Notes: generated by a model from the sequence alone, not told the origin. A stretch of DNA of 64,000 nucleotides from UBA3951 sp050952125 (GCA_050952125.1 JBMNKK010000004.1:496001-560000); one strand, 5' to 3'. Numbered from the stretch's first letter, positions 51,127 to 60,204 are shown. Translations and numbers: made by a program.

Positions 51127-51948
51127 ATGGATCCCCTCGTGATTACGGTCGCGCCGGTAGGCGCTGAAGTGAATCGTTCACAGACTCCGTACATACCCCT
51201 TACGCCCGAGGAGATCGCTGAAGAATGCTACCGGGCGTGGAACGAAGGCGCCTCGATCGCTCACCTCCACGCTCGCGACGAAAATGGGGATCCCACTCAA
51301 GATCCTGCGGTCTACGCCCGCATTATTGACCTGGTGCGATCGAGGACCGATCTCATCATCCAGATATCCACGGGCGGGGCGGTCGGCATGACGGTGGAGG
51401 AGCGCGTCGCTCCCGTATCGCTCAAGCCCGACATGGCTACACTTACATGTGGGACGGTAAACTTTGGAGACGGCATATTCACCAACTCCTGGAGCGACAT
51501 GGAGGTCTTCGCCCAAGCCATGCGCAAAAACGGCGTCAAGCCTGAGTTTGAGCTGTTTGATGTGGGTATGATCGAGAATCAGCGCCGGCTTTGGGTGAAG
51601 AAACTGGTGGACCTTCCGGGCCACTTCGACTTCGTGATGGGAGTGCCCGGAGGAATATCCGGAGACCCGCGCAATCTGATGCACTTTGCATCGATGATCC
51701 CTGACGACGGTTCCACGTGGACGGTCGCCGGGATCGGAAGGCACGAACTGCCGCTGGGCGCTATGGCAATTGTGCTGGGAGGACACGTCCGGGTGGGTTT
51801 TGAAGACAACATCTACTATTCCAGGGGGGTATTGGCCAAGTCCAACGCCGAACTGGTTTCGCGTATGGTAAGGTTGGCGGGCGAACTCGGGAGGTCCGTC
51901 GCTACTCCTGCCGAGGCACGAAAAGTGCTCCGCCTGCCTGAGAAGTAA
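51127..51948 (+). CDS. kce: 3-keto-5-aminohexanoate cleavage enzyme
   Basis: About 273 residues, TIM barrel of the BKACE/DUF849 family. With acetyl-CoA it turns 5-amino-3-oxohexanoate into acetoacetate and 3-aminobutyryl-CoA. The zinc-binding motif HLHARD is near residues 45-50; the opening VITVAPVGAEV is typical of true Kce. The frame extends back to 51088 but ATG 51127 matches the family start. The kal-kce order and the kam operon elsewhere in the window make the substrate assignment firm, since BKACE enzymes are otherwise varied. Confidence 0.92.
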   Translation: MDPLVITVAPVGAEVNRSQTPYIPLTPEEIAEECYRAWNEGASIAHLHARDENGDPTQDPAVYARIIDLVRSRTDLIIQISTGGAVGMTVEERVAPVSLKPDMATLTCGTVNFGDGIFTNSWSDMEVFAQAMRKNGVKPEFELFDVGMIENQRRLWVKKLVDLPGHFDFVMGVPGGISGDPRNLMHFASMIPDDGSTWTVAGIGRHELPLGAMAIVLGGHVRVGFEDNIYYSRGVLAKSNAELVSRMVRLAGELGRSVATPAEARKVLRLPEK

Positions 51949-51993
51949 GCGGATCACATATGAGGAGACGAGACCCGCGAAAGGAGCGCCAAG

Positions 51994-52659
51994 ATGCAGC
52001 TGTTTTTGGATACCGCAAACATAGACGAGATTAGGGAAGCTGCCAGCTGGGGAGTGATTTCCGGCGTTACGACCAATCCGAGCCTGATAGCGAAGGAGAG
52101 GCGTGACTTCCGGACGGTTGTTAAGGAGATCTCGGAAGTCGTCCCGGGCCCAATCTCCGCCGAGGTCTTATCTGAGAAGGCGGAAGACATGATACCCGAG
52201 GCCAGGGACCTCGCGAAGATCGCTCCGAACATCGTCATCAAGATCCCGATGACCAAGGAAGGGCTCAAGGCAGTGAAAGTGCTCTCCAAAGAGGGCGTGA
52301 AGACCAATGTTACCCTTGTGTTCTCCGCATCTCAGGGGCTCCTTGCCTCTCTCGCCGGGGCTACGTACATAAGCCCGTTCATCGGCCGCCTCGACGACAT
52401 CAGCAACGAAGGTATGGAGGTTGTCACCGACCTCGTTATGCTGATCGAGAACTACGGTTTCGATACTAAGGTCATCGCGGCATCGATAAGGCATCCTATG
52501 CATGTCGTGGAAGCTGCCAGGGCTTCGGCGCACATAGCTACGGTTCCGTTCAAGGTACTGGGACAGATGCTGCACCACCCGCTGACCGATCTCGGCATCA
52601 AGAGGTTTCAAGATGACTGGGCTAAAGTCCAAAGAGAGCTTTCGGGGAGGAATTCGTAG
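51994..52659 (+). CDS. tal: Transaldolase-like aldolase (TalC/FSA type)
   Basis: 221 residues, short transaldolase of the MipB/TalC type. The Schiff-base Lys is Lys83 (NIVIKIPMT). The ends FLDTANIDEI and GVTTNPSLIAKE are family signatures. It may be a transaldolase of the pentose phosphate pathway or a fructose-6-phosphate aldolase; the sequence alone does not decide between them, though Bacillota homologues upstream of rho are usually transaldolases. ATG 51994 with AAAGGAG upstream. Confidence 0.93.
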   Translation: MQLFLDTANIDEIREAASWGVISGVTTNPSLIAKERRDFRTVVKEISEVVPGPISAEVLSEKAEDMIPEARDLAKIAPNIVIKIPMTKEGLKAVKVLSKEGVKTNVTLVFSASQGLLASLAGATYISPFIGRLDDISNEGMEVVTDLVMLIENYGFDTKVIAASIRHPMHVVEAARASAHIATVPFKVLGQMLHHPLTDLGIKRFQDDWAKVQRELSGRNS

Positions 52660-52676
52660 CGATAATTGTTGGACGT

Positions 52677-52709
52677 GGGGAGGCCTTCAGTTTTTCTGCC
52701 GGTCTCCTC
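52677..52709 (+). terminator. Hairpin after tal
   Basis: GGGGAGGCC (52677-52685) can pair with GGTCTCCTC (52701-52709), nine pairs including two G-T, around TTCAGTTTTTCTGCC. Only a weak T content follows. It may end the kal-kce-tal unit before rho. The rest of 52660-52904 shows no gene. Confidence 0.4.
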
Positions 52710-52904
52710 TTAGAATCTTGACTCGCCTACCTGCGTATGATAGTTTCGTGTAGGAGAGCGAAATTCAGCCTACCGTGTGATCCCCAGGAGTTAATGCGCA
52801 ACCCAGCGACTTACTTCGCGGCCTCTGCCGTGTTCCGTATATCATGTCGACCAATCCGGCAGCCGCCAAGGGTTCACGAACCACGTATAGGAGATGTTAC
52901 TACC

Positions 52905-55205
52905 ATGGAGAAGGATGAAAACATGGAGACCAAGGATCCGGGCGCTCCTCCGGATGCGCCAAAGCCCAGGCGGCGCGCTAAGCCCAAGGCGGACTTAGAG
53001 GCAGCATCAGCCGGGGATCTATCTGAGAAAGCCAAGGCCGGCGAAGCACCGGTGAAGCGAACCCGGAGAACCACGAAGAAGGCTACCGCGGCTGCAGGTG
53101 AGAAGGAGGCCCTTCAGGCTCCGGTTGAAGAGGCACCTCCGCCCGCGGAAGAGGCGAAGCCCACCCGTGGAAGAGCGACCAAGCGAAAGCCCAAACTTAC
53201 CGTCGAAGCCGCTCCCGCCGAACCTGCTCCACCAAAAGAGACCCCTGAACCCACACCAACTACACCTGAGGATAAGCCGGAAATCACAGAACACGCCGAA
53301 CCTGACGTGCCGGCACCGGTAGGAGAAGCAACCCCTGCTCAGGAACCAGAGCAAGCAACCCAACCTCAGGCAGCCGCACCAGACAAAGAGGCATCTCTCC
53401 GGGCTATCTCTGATCCCGTGTCGCCTGACCAGGTTCCTCCGCTGCCCGGTCCACGCCCTACTCCGGACAGGCTGGGTCGTACGATCAGCGACAGGCCCTA
53501 TCCCGAGAAGTACCCGTATCAGGCTGCGGCAGAGAAAGCCGCCGAAAGACCGGCAGACAGGGTTTCCGAAAAGCAGCCCGCTGTCGATAAGCCCGCCTAC
53601 ACGCGGCCGCGCGAGGAGAGGCAGCAGAGATTTGAGCGTTCATACAACGACCGGCATGACCGGCAGCAGGATAGATCTGCGCCCGATTACGGTCACGACA
53701 GGAGATCCGACAGGCAGCCTGACCGGTATGCCGATAGGCAGCAGGAGCGGACTTACGAACGGCAGGTTGACAGGTCTACTGACGAAAGACAGCACTTCCA
53801 GCGCGTCACTCCCGATACTCCCCGGCTCCGGTCCGGCGACCAGTCAGCGGAGGACTATCGCTCGGTCATACGTGAGCAGGAACCGCCTGCCGATGTAGTC
53901 TACGTGCGCCCCGGAAGAAGCGCGAGGCCCAGGCCCGACTCGGGGCCCTCTATGAAAGAACTCGCCAATATGACGTTGGTCGAGCTTCAACGGGTGGCTC
54001 GCGAGCTCGGTATTGCCGGGTACTCTGCCTTGCGGAAAAAAGAGCTCGTGTTCGAGATCCTGAAGGCTCGCACGGCTGCCGGCGGCCTCATCTTTGCCGA
54101 AGGTCTCTTGGAGATCCTAAACGAAGGTTACGGATTCCTGAGGCCCGCGTTCTATTTCCCGAGCAAGGATGATATCTACATCTCGCCGTCGCAAATCAGG
54201 AAGTTTGACCTGCGCACCGGCGATTTGGTTTCGGGCCAGGTTCGCCCGCCCCATGATAGCGAGCGGTACTACGGGCTCCTTCGCATTGAGGCCATCAACG
54301 GTGAAGACCCCGAGACGGCGCGCGAGAGGCCCAACTTTGAAGGTTTGACACCGATTTTCCCGGACGAGAGGTTTATTCTTGAGACCACTCGAGGCGAGAC
54401 GTCGGGGAGACTGCTTGACCTCGTGGCGCCTGTGGGCAAAGGCCAAAGGGGACTCATCGTCTCTCCCCCCAAAGCGGGCAAGACCGTGCTTCTCAAGAAG
54501 ATAGCGAACGCCATCACCACCAACCACCCTGATATCTATCTGATGGTGCTCTTGATCGACGAGCGTCCCGAGGAAGTAACCGATATGCAGCGTTCGGTGA
54601 ATGGCGAGGTCATCGCTTCCACCTTTGACGAGCCGCCGGAGAACCACGCCAGGGTCACGGAAATGGCCCTTGAGAGGGCCAAGCGCCTCGTGGAGAACGG
54701 TCGCGATGTCGTGGTGCTTCTTGACAGCATCACGAGGATGACCAGGGCATACAACCTCATAGAGCCAACTTCGGGCAGGACTCTTTCCGGAGGTATGGAC
54801 CCCGCGGCGTTCCACAAGCCCAAGAGGTTCTTCGGAGCTGCCCGGAATATTGAGGAGGGCGGAAGCCTAACGATCTTGGGTACCTGCCTTATTGATACCG
54901 GCTCGAGGATGGACGACGTCATCTACGAGGAGTTCAAGGGGACCGGCAACATGGAGATCCACCTAGACCGGAAGCTGTCTGAACGAAGGATATTCCCGGC
55001 CATCGATATCAAGAGATCCGGCACCAGGAAGGAGGAGCTCCTCCAGCCCAGGGAAGAGATTGAGGCCATGTGGCTGTTCCGAAAGATGACGAACGACTTG
55101 GAGCCCGACAAAGTGCTGGAGGCTCTCATCGACTTGCTGGTCAAGACCAAGACAAACCAGGAAGCCCTGCCGATTCTCAGGAAGCGGTTGGCTGTGATGA
55201 GATAG
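52905..55205 (+). CDS. rho: Transcription termination factor Rho with long disordered N-terminus
   Basis: About 766 residues against roughly 420-430 for typical Rho. The core (about 350-766) has the Rho N-terminal helix bundle, the RNA-binding cold-shock-like domain with YGFLRP, Walker A (SPPKAGKT, near 521), Walker B (VVVLLDSITRMTRAY) and the R-loop GSRMDD. Residues 1-349 are low complexity: first Lys/Ala/Pro/Glu-rich, then Arg/Asp/Gln/Tyr-rich with repeats such as DRQPDRYADRQQERTYER. ATG 52905 with AGGAGAT at 52889-52895 is the start; the frame runs open to 52737 without support. Followed by rpmE. Confidence 0.95.
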   Translation: MEKDENMETKDPGAPPDAPKPRRRAKPKADLEAASAGDLSEKAKAGEAPVKRTRRTTKKATAAAGEKEALQAPVEEAPPPAEEAKPTRGRATKRKPKLTVEAAPAEPAPPKETPEPTPTTPEDKPEITEHAEPDVPAPVGEATPAQEPEQATQPQAAAPDKEASLRAISDPVSPDQVPPLPGPRPTPDRLGRTISDRPYPEKYPYQAAAEKAAERPADRVSEKQPAVDKPAYTRPREERQQRFERSYNDRHDRQQDRSAPDYGHDRRSDRQPDRYADRQQERTYERQVDRSTDERQHFQRVTPDTPRLRSGDQSAEDYRSVIREQEPPADVVYVRPGRSARPRPDSGPSMKELANMTLVELQRVARELGIAGYSALRKKELVFEILKARTAAGGLIFAEGLLEILNEGYGFLRPAFYFPSKDDIYISPSQIRKFDLRTGDLVSGQVRPPHDSERYYGLLRIEAINGEDPETARERPNFEGLTPIFPDERFILETTRGETSGRLLDLVAPVGKGQRGLIVSPPKAGKTVLLKKIANAITTNHPDIYLMVLLIDERPEEVTDMQRSVNGEVIASTFDEPPENHARVTEMALERAKRLVENGRDVVVLLDSITRMTRAYNLIEPTSGRTLSGGMDPAAFHKPKRFFGAARNIEEGGSLTILGTCLIDTGSRMDDVIYEEFKGTGNMEIHLDRKLSERRIFPAIDIKRSGTRKEELLQPREEIEAMWLFRKMTNDLEPDKVLEALIDLLVKTKTNQEALPILRKRLAVMR

Positions 55206-55220
55206 ATCTCATACTCAGCG

Positions 55221-55277
55221 CAAGTGGCCGGCAGACGGGAAGTTCCCGTCGTGAAGTTCCTGTCTGTCAGCCACTTG
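55221..55277 (+). terminator. Long hairpin between rho and rpmE
   Basis: CAAGTGGC (55221-55228) pairs with GCCACTTG (55270-55277), and the inner GGCAGACGGGAA with TTCCTGTCTGTC, giving about 20 pairs including two G-T. An overlapping alternative, GACGGGAA-G-TTCCCGTC, competes for the inner strand. No strong T-run follows. Terminator, attenuator or processing site. Confidence 0.55.
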
Positions 55278-55307
55278 TTGTACCTGTCTCAAGCTTCGTG
55301 CTATACT
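55278..55307 (+). promoter_or_regulatory. Candidate promoter of rpmE
   Basis: TTGTAC at 55278-55283, 18-base spacer, TATACT at 55302-55307, about 40 bases before the TTG start of rpmE. Confidence 0.45.
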
Positions 55308-55346
55308 TTCTGAGTATGTCCTGAAGTCTCTTCCGAGGTGATTTAG

Positions 55347-55565
55347 TTGAAGCCCGATATTCATCCTAAATATGAGAAGACCACGATTACCTGCGCTTGC
55401 GGGGCGGCATATGAAGTAGGTTCAACCAGGAAGGGCGTGAGGGTTGACATCTGCGCCAAGTGCCATCCCTTCTTCACCGGTGTTCAGAAGATCATTGACA
55501 CGGGCGGGCGCGTGGAAAGGTTCCGCCAGAAGTACGGCTATATCGAGGGCGAGAAGAAGCAGTAG
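55347..55565 (+). CDS. rpmE: Ribosomal protein bL31, zinc-binding type
   Basis: 72 residues. The four zinc Cys are present as CAC near residues 16-18 and CAKC near 37-40, so this is the zinc form rather than the YtiA-type zinc-free form. The start is TTG 55347 with GAGGTGA at 55335-55341. rho-rpmE is a conserved pair. A strong terminator follows at 55579. Confidence 0.96.
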   Translation: MKPDIHPKYEKTTITCACGAAYEVGSTRKGVRVDICAKCHPFFTGVQKIIDTGGRVERFRQKYGYIEGEKKQ

Positions 55566-55578
55566 CTAAGATCCATAG

Positions 55579-55618
55579 GGCAGAGACCGGTCTAAAAAGG
55601 TTTCTGCCTTTTTATTTT
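55579..55618 (+). terminator. Intrinsic terminator of rpmE
   Basis: GGCAGAGACC (55579-55588) pairs with GGTTTCTGCC (55599-55608), one G-T pair, followed by TTTTTATTTT. Confidence 0.92.
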
Positions 55619-55649
55619 CCTGTAGAATAGGCTTGTTGGAGGGTCGCTG

Positions 55650-56585
55650 ATGGCCGAGACGCCGTCTTACGGCGGTCAAGCAGTTATAGAGGGAGTTGTC
55701 ATGCGGGGCCCGGAGTTTGTCTCACTGTCCGTGCGAGACCCTGCGGGCGATATCGTCTCATATGTGAATAGAACCTACTCTCCTTCGCAGAAGCACTCTC
55801 TCCTTCGTCTGCCCGTCATCCGGGGCGCGTTCTCCTTCTGGGATTCCCTGTCTTTAGGCGTACAGATGTTGATGAAGTCGGCCGACATCTCATTCCCCGA
55901 GGAGGAGAAGCCTTCCGGCTGGGCGACCAACCTTAGCATTGCTTTGGCGGCGGTTATAGCCCTCGGCATCTTCATAGTCCTTCCGGCAGTAGCGGCTCCT
56001 ATGCTTCTCGGCTTTTTGAACTTAACCGGACGTTTGATACTCAGCCTGACGGAGACGCTGATCCGTGTGGTGGTGCTGATCGCTTACGTGGCTTCAATCT
56101 CGAGGCTGAAGGAAATCCAGCGGGTGCTTCAGTACCACGGTGCCGAGCACAAAGTCATCTGGGCATGGGAGAAGCACCACCGGGAATTGAACGAGAAGGT
56201 CTACTTTGAAAAGTGGGGAGTGCCCCAGATCTCTCAGTTCTTGACCTCCCGGGCACGCGACAAGTCGCCTGTACACCCCAGGTGCGGGACCAGTTTCCTG
56301 TTCATCACGGTGTTGGTGACCTGGGCGGTTTTCCTGTTCGTGTCCCCTGAGGGAGTCGCGAACAGGGTTGCGGCGAGGCTCCTACTCATGCCTCTGGCCG
56401 CAGGCATATCCTACGAGGTGTTGAAGGCTTCCGCTACTCGCGACGGCTTGTTCTGGCGGATTTTGAAGGCTCCCGGCATGGGACTTCAGAAGCTCACGAC
56501 AAAGGAGCCTGACGAAGCTCAGCTGGAGGTTGCCGCCGACAGCCTTACGCGGCTCGTGGAAGCCGAAAGAGGTGGTTTTCGATGA
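55650..56585 (+). CDS. yqhQ: YqhQ-like membrane protein (DUF1385)
   Basis: 311 residues. The N-terminal YGGQAVIEGVVMRGP is the DUF1385 signature. At least three or four membrane segments follow (near 92-125, 127-150, 215-245), with YHGAEHKVIWAWE and HPRCGTSFLF, whose His and Cys are conserved and could bind metal. Function unknown in the literature I recall. Its stop overlaps the prfA start (ATGA), so it is in one operon with prfA and prmC, a common Bacillota arrangement. Confidence 0.9.
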   Translation: MAETPSYGGQAVIEGVVMRGPEFVSLSVRDPAGDIVSYVNRTYSPSQKHSLLRLPVIRGAFSFWDSLSLGVQMLMKSADISFPEEEKPSGWATNLSIALAAVIALGIFIVLPAVAAPMLLGFLNLTGRLILSLTETLIRVVVLIAYVASISRLKEIQRVLQYHGAEHKVIWAWEKHHRELNEKVYFEKWGVPQISQFLTSRARDKSPVHPRCGTSFLFITVLVTWAVFLFVSPEGVANRVAARLLLMPLAAGISYEVLKASATRDGLFWRILKAPGMGLQKLTTKEPDEAQLEVAADSLTRLVEAERGGFR

Positions 56586-57676
56586 GTGCTGAACACGGTT
56601 TTGCGGGAAAGCTCGATGGCTTGGTCGAGCGCTACGATGAGCTCACAGCTCAAATGGAGCAGCCCGAGGTTTTCTCGGATCCGAAAAAGTACCGCGACCT
56701 GGCAAAGGAAAAGAGCAAGATTGAGGACACGGTTCTCCTGTACAAGCGGTACCTGAAAGTCTTGCAGGATATTGAGGATAGCCGCGAGATCCTGGAGTCT
56801 GAAGACGACAAGGAACTCAAGGATATGGCCCAAGAGGAACTCAACACTCTGGAGGAGCAGCGAGCTGCTCTGGAGGAAGAGTTGAGGATCGCTCTAATTC
56901 CCAAGGATCCTAACGACGACAAAGACGTAATCGTAGAGATTCGCGCCGGCACCGGTGGCGAGGAGGCTGCTTTGTTTGCCGCGGAGCTTTTCCGCATGTA
57001 CGGCCGTTACGCCGAGGACAGGCGCTGGAAGATGGAGATACTCACCTCCAACCCTACGGATATCGGAGGGTTCAAGGAAGTGGTGTTCGCTATCGCCGGA
57101 CGGGGAGCCTACCGCCGCTTGAAGTTTGAGGGCGGGGTTCACAGGGTGCAGCGTATCCCGGCAACCGAGTCCGGCGGGCGCATACACACCTCTACCGCTA
57201 CGGTTGCAGTTCTCCCCGAATCCGAGGAGGTTAACGACATCGAGATCGCTCCCGATGACCTGCGAGTTGACACCTACTGCGCTTCAGGAAAAGGCGGGCA
57301 GGGCGTCAACACTACCTATTCGGCGGTCAGGATCACTCACTTGCCTACCGGCGTAGTCGTGACCTGCCAGGACGAACGCTCGCAGATCCAAAACCGCGAG
57401 CGCGCCATGAGGATCTTGCGTTCCAGGTTGATGGCTATCGCAGAGGAGCAGAAGAGCCAGGAACTCAGCCAGGCGCGAAGGTCTCAAGTAGGTACCGGCG
57501 AGAGGGCAGAGAAGGTGCGGACCTACAACTTCCCTCAGAACAGGGTTACGGACCACAGGATTGGTTATACGAGCCACAGGCTTGCCGAGTTCATGGACGG
57601 CAAGATCGACGAGATAGTGGACGCTCTTCTCGCAGATGACGAGAAGAAGAGAATTGAGGAAGCGTCTCAGGCATGA
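56582..57676 (+). CDS. prfA: Peptide chain release factor 1
   Basis: 364 residues, ends translation at UAA and UAG. The stop-recognition tripeptide is PAT (IPATESGGRIHTS), the RF1 type. The catalytic GGQ lies in SGKGGQGVNTT. Full length. It overlaps yqhQ (ATGA) and prmC, whose product methylates the GGQ glutamine. Coupled translation of the substrate and its methylase is likely. Confidence 0.97.
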   Translation: MSAEHGFAGKLDGLVERYDELTAQMEQPEVFSDPKKYRDLAKEKSKIEDTVLLYKRYLKVLQDIEDSREILESEDDKELKDMAQEELNTLEEQRAALEEELRIALIPKDPNDDKDVIVEIRAGTGGEEAALFAAELFRMYGRYAEDRRWKMEILTSNPTDIGGFKEVVFAIAGRGAYRRLKFEGGVHRVQRIPATESGGRIHTSTATVAVLPESEEVNDIEIAPDDLRVDTYCASGKGGQGVNTTYSAVRITHLPTGVVVTCQDERSQIQNRERAMRILRSRLMAIAEEQKSQELSQARRSQVGTGERAEKVRTYNFPQNRVTDHRIGYTSHRLAEFMDGKIDEIVDALLADDEKKRIEEASQA

Positions 57677-58551
57677 AAACGGGCGAGGCCCTTTCCTACG
57701 GACGCAGTTCGTTGGCCGGGGCCAGCGATAGCCCTGCCAGAGACGCTGTTCTATTGCTCGCACACGTCCTGGAGAGCCCCCCGGAGGACATCTATTTGCA
57801 TCCTGACGCCAACATGAGCGTGGAACTGTGGGCCCGTTATCGAGACCTTATCGAGCGCAGGAAAGCGGGCGAACCGGTTGCATATCTCCGGGGTTTCCGC
57901 GAGTTCATGGGGCTTACCTTTAAGACTGACCGCAGAGCTTTGATTCCGCGTCCGGAGACCGAGCTGATAGTCGAAGCCTTCCTAGAAACTTTTGCTCGCC
58001 AGCCGGATGGTCCGGCCCAACCTTCCTGCACTGTCGCCGACCTTTGCTGCGGCTCCGGGGTGATAGGCCTCTCGATAGCCGAGGCAATGCCCGGTGCCGG
58101 GGTGATCCTTAGCGATGTTTCACGTGAAGCGGTGGATCTAGCACGCGAAAACGCCGTGCTTCTGGGAGTGGCCGGGCGAGTGCGATTCCTCGTTGGCGAT
58201 CTGGCGGAACCTTTCGTCGCTTCTGGCACGGTTGTGGATGCGGTGGTCACAAACCCCCCTTACATCCCGAGCGGCGAGATGGCATCGCTGTCGCGGGAAA
58301 TCCGTGAGTTCGAGCCACGCTTGGCACTTGACGGAGGAGCAGGGGGCCTCGCCGTCATATCCCGAATTTCCCGTGAAGTGCCCCGCATTCTGAAGCCCGG
58401 CGGGTATTTGTTCATGGAGATAGGTGCGGATCAGTTCACTGAGTGCTCGCGTATTTTCGAGGAGACCGGGCTTTGGCGGGATATCTCGGTGCTCCGCGAT
58501 CTGGCGAGAAGGCAACGGGTCGTTGTTGGTCGAACTCGTTCTGCGGAATGA
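57673..58551 (+). CDS. prmC: Release factor glutamine methyltransferase PrmC
   Basis: 292 residues, methylates the GGQ glutamine of RF1 and RF2 with SAM. The SAM-binding motif is VADLCCGSGVIGLSIA and the catalytic NPPY is TNPPYIPSGE. ATG 57673 overlaps the prfA stop (ATGA). Family length is normal. Confidence 0.95.
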   Translation: MKTGEALSYGRSSLAGASDSPARDAVLLLAHVLESPPEDIYLHPDANMSVELWARYRDLIERRKAGEPVAYLRGFREFMGLTFKTDRRALIPRPETELIVEAFLETFARQPDGPAQPSCTVADLCCGSGVIGLSIAEAMPGAGVILSDVSREAVDLARENAVLLGVAGRVRFLVGDLAEPFVASGTVVDAVVTNPPYIPSGEMASLSREIREFEPRLALDGGAGGLAVISRISREVPRILKPGGYLFMEIGADQFTECSRIFEETGLWRDISVLRDLARRQRVVVGRTRSAE

Positions 58552-58601
58552 TCTGCTCTGAGAGACCTATGTTCTCTAGTTAAGGGCCGGAGGGACAGCG
58601 G

Positions 58602-60158
58602 TTGGAGACCAGGTTTGTGAGAGTTGACCCCTTAGCCATGGATGAGCGGGTACTCGAATCTTGCGCCGGCGTTTTGCGTTCGGGAGGGCTCGTCGCTTTT
58701 CCAACGGAGACAGTGTACGGGCTGGGTGCCAACGCGCTCATGCCGGATGCTGTTAAGAGAATCTTTGAAGCTAAGGGACGTCCCCAAGACAACCCTCTCA
58801 TAGTCCATGTATCCAGGCCGGAGGCGGTACCTCCGCTGGTCAGGGAGATACCTCACGCAGCCGCACGGCTTATGGAGGTATTTTGGCCCGGGCCTCTCAC
58901 CCTCCTGTTCGCCAAGTCCGACCTAGTTCCTGACGTGGTCACCGCCGGTCTTGACACCGTAGCCATCAGGATGCCGGATCATCCTGTAGCTCAAAGACTT
59001 CTGGACGCCGCCGGGGTTCCCGTAGCTGCACCGTCAGCCAACATCTCGGGTAGGCCGAGCCCCACCACCTTTGAGGCTACCGCTGCCGACCTTGCCGGAA
59101 AGGTAGACGTCATAGTCGACGGGGGCCCTGCCGGGATCGGCGTTGAGTCGACGGTTCTGGATATCTCGGGTCCGGTACCCAAGGTGTTGAGGCCGGGAGG
59201 CCTGTCGGTGGAAGAACTTGAACACGTGCTGGGACGGGTAGAAGTGGCCCCGGAGGCGGCTGCCGGAGAAACGCCGCCTTCACCCGGCATGAAATACCGG
59301 CATTACGCGCCAAAAGCCGATGTCTACCTCGCTCACGGGAGTGCGAAAGAACAAGCGCAATCCATCAGGCTTCACGCCGTGAAGTCGGTTCTTGCCGGAA
59401 CGCGAGTACTGATCCTCGCCTCATCTGAGAATATGCCCCTGTACAGGGGTTTGGAGGGGGAATCCGGTAACCGGATAACCGTAATCGAAATGGGCTCACG
59501 CTCCGACTTGGCTCCGGTCGCCGCGAGGCTCTTCAGTGCCCTCAGGCACGGAGACGCGCTTGGAGCTCAAGTGATTTTGTCCGAATCTTTTCCCGAGCAA
59601 GGGCTCGGATTGGCCATTCAGAACAGGCTTTCCAGGGCAAGCGGGGGCAAGGTCGTTCGCCCGGCGGGCGACATGAGCCTGAACGTCCTTATGGTCTGCT
59701 CCGGCAATACATGCCGGAGCCCAATGGCCGAGGCGATTTTCCGGAGTATTTGCGGCGCGCATCCTTGTCGGATCAATATCCGAGTGGCATCACGCGGCAC
59801 CTCGACAGTCGACGGACTGCCGGCTACTCCTGAGGCTCGCAAAGCAATGGCAGACAGGGGACTTACTCTGGACGGTCACCGGTCAGGCCAGGTGACAGAA
59901 AAAGACCTGGAACTGGCTGACCTCGTGATAACCATGACCGGAGCGCACAAGAAGATGCTGACAGAACGATACCCTTCCTATGCCGCCCGGGTGATGACCC
60001 TCTCCGAAGCTTCCGGAGGAGCCGTCGGAGGCGACGTCAGCGATCCAATAGGCCTCGGGCAGCCGGCTTACGACAAGACGGCATCCGATCTGGAGCGAGG
60101 GCTTCGGGCCGTTTGCGGCAGAATTCTAAAGCTTGTCGTACCACCGGAGGGCAATTGA
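58602..60158 (+). CDS. Fusion of threonylcarbamoyl-AMP synthase and a YwlE-type arginine phosphatase
   Basis: 518 residues in two parts. Residues 1-345 are a TsaC/Sua5 enzyme (YrdC domain with FPTETVYGLGANA and KGRPQDNPLIVH, plus the C-terminal Sua5 domain), which makes threonylcarbamoyl-AMP for tRNA t6A. Residues about 358-518 are a low-molecular-weight phosphatase: active site CSGNTCRS (Cys366, Arg372), and the general acid in VSDPIGLGQPAYDKT. A Thr (residue 370) fills the position that in YwlE makes the enzyme prefer phosphoarginine; tyrosine phosphatases usually have Ile or similar. B. subtilis has these as separate ywlC and ywlE. The start at 58602 is TTG with GGAGGGA-like bases upstream. 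Confidence 0.92.
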   Translation: METRFVRVDPLAMDERVLESCAGVLRSGGLVAFPTETVYGLGANALMPDAVKRIFEAKGRPQDNPLIVHVSRPEAVPPLVREIPHAAARLMEVFWPGPLTLLFAKSDLVPDVVTAGLDTVAIRMPDHPVAQRLLDAAGVPVAAPSANISGRPSPTTFEATAADLAGKVDVIVDGGPAGIGVESTVLDISGPVPKVLRPGGLSVEELEHVLGRVEVAPEAAAGETPPSPGMKYRHYAPKADVYLAHGSAKEQAQSIRLHAVKSVLAGTRVLILASSENMPLYRGLEGESGNRITVIEMGSRSDLAPVAARLFSALRHGDALGAQVILSESFPEQGLGLAIQNRLSRASGGKVVRPAGDMSLNVLMVCSGNTCRSPMAEAIFRSICGAHPCRINIRVASRGTSTVDGLPATPEARKAMADRGLTLDGHRSGQVTEKDLELADLVITMTGAHKKMLTERYPSYAARVMTLSEASGGAVGGDVSDPIGLGQPAYDKTASDLERGLRAVCGRILKLVVPPEGN

Positions 60159-60204
60159 GTTACGATAGAGAGGCCGGACATGCTCACAGGGGAGGCAGAT
60201 GAGA

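Noticed and set aside
52737..52904. Longer Rho starting at ATG 52737
   Set aside because: No ribosome-binding site and no plausible sequence; the ATG at 52905 has AGGAGAT at the right distance.
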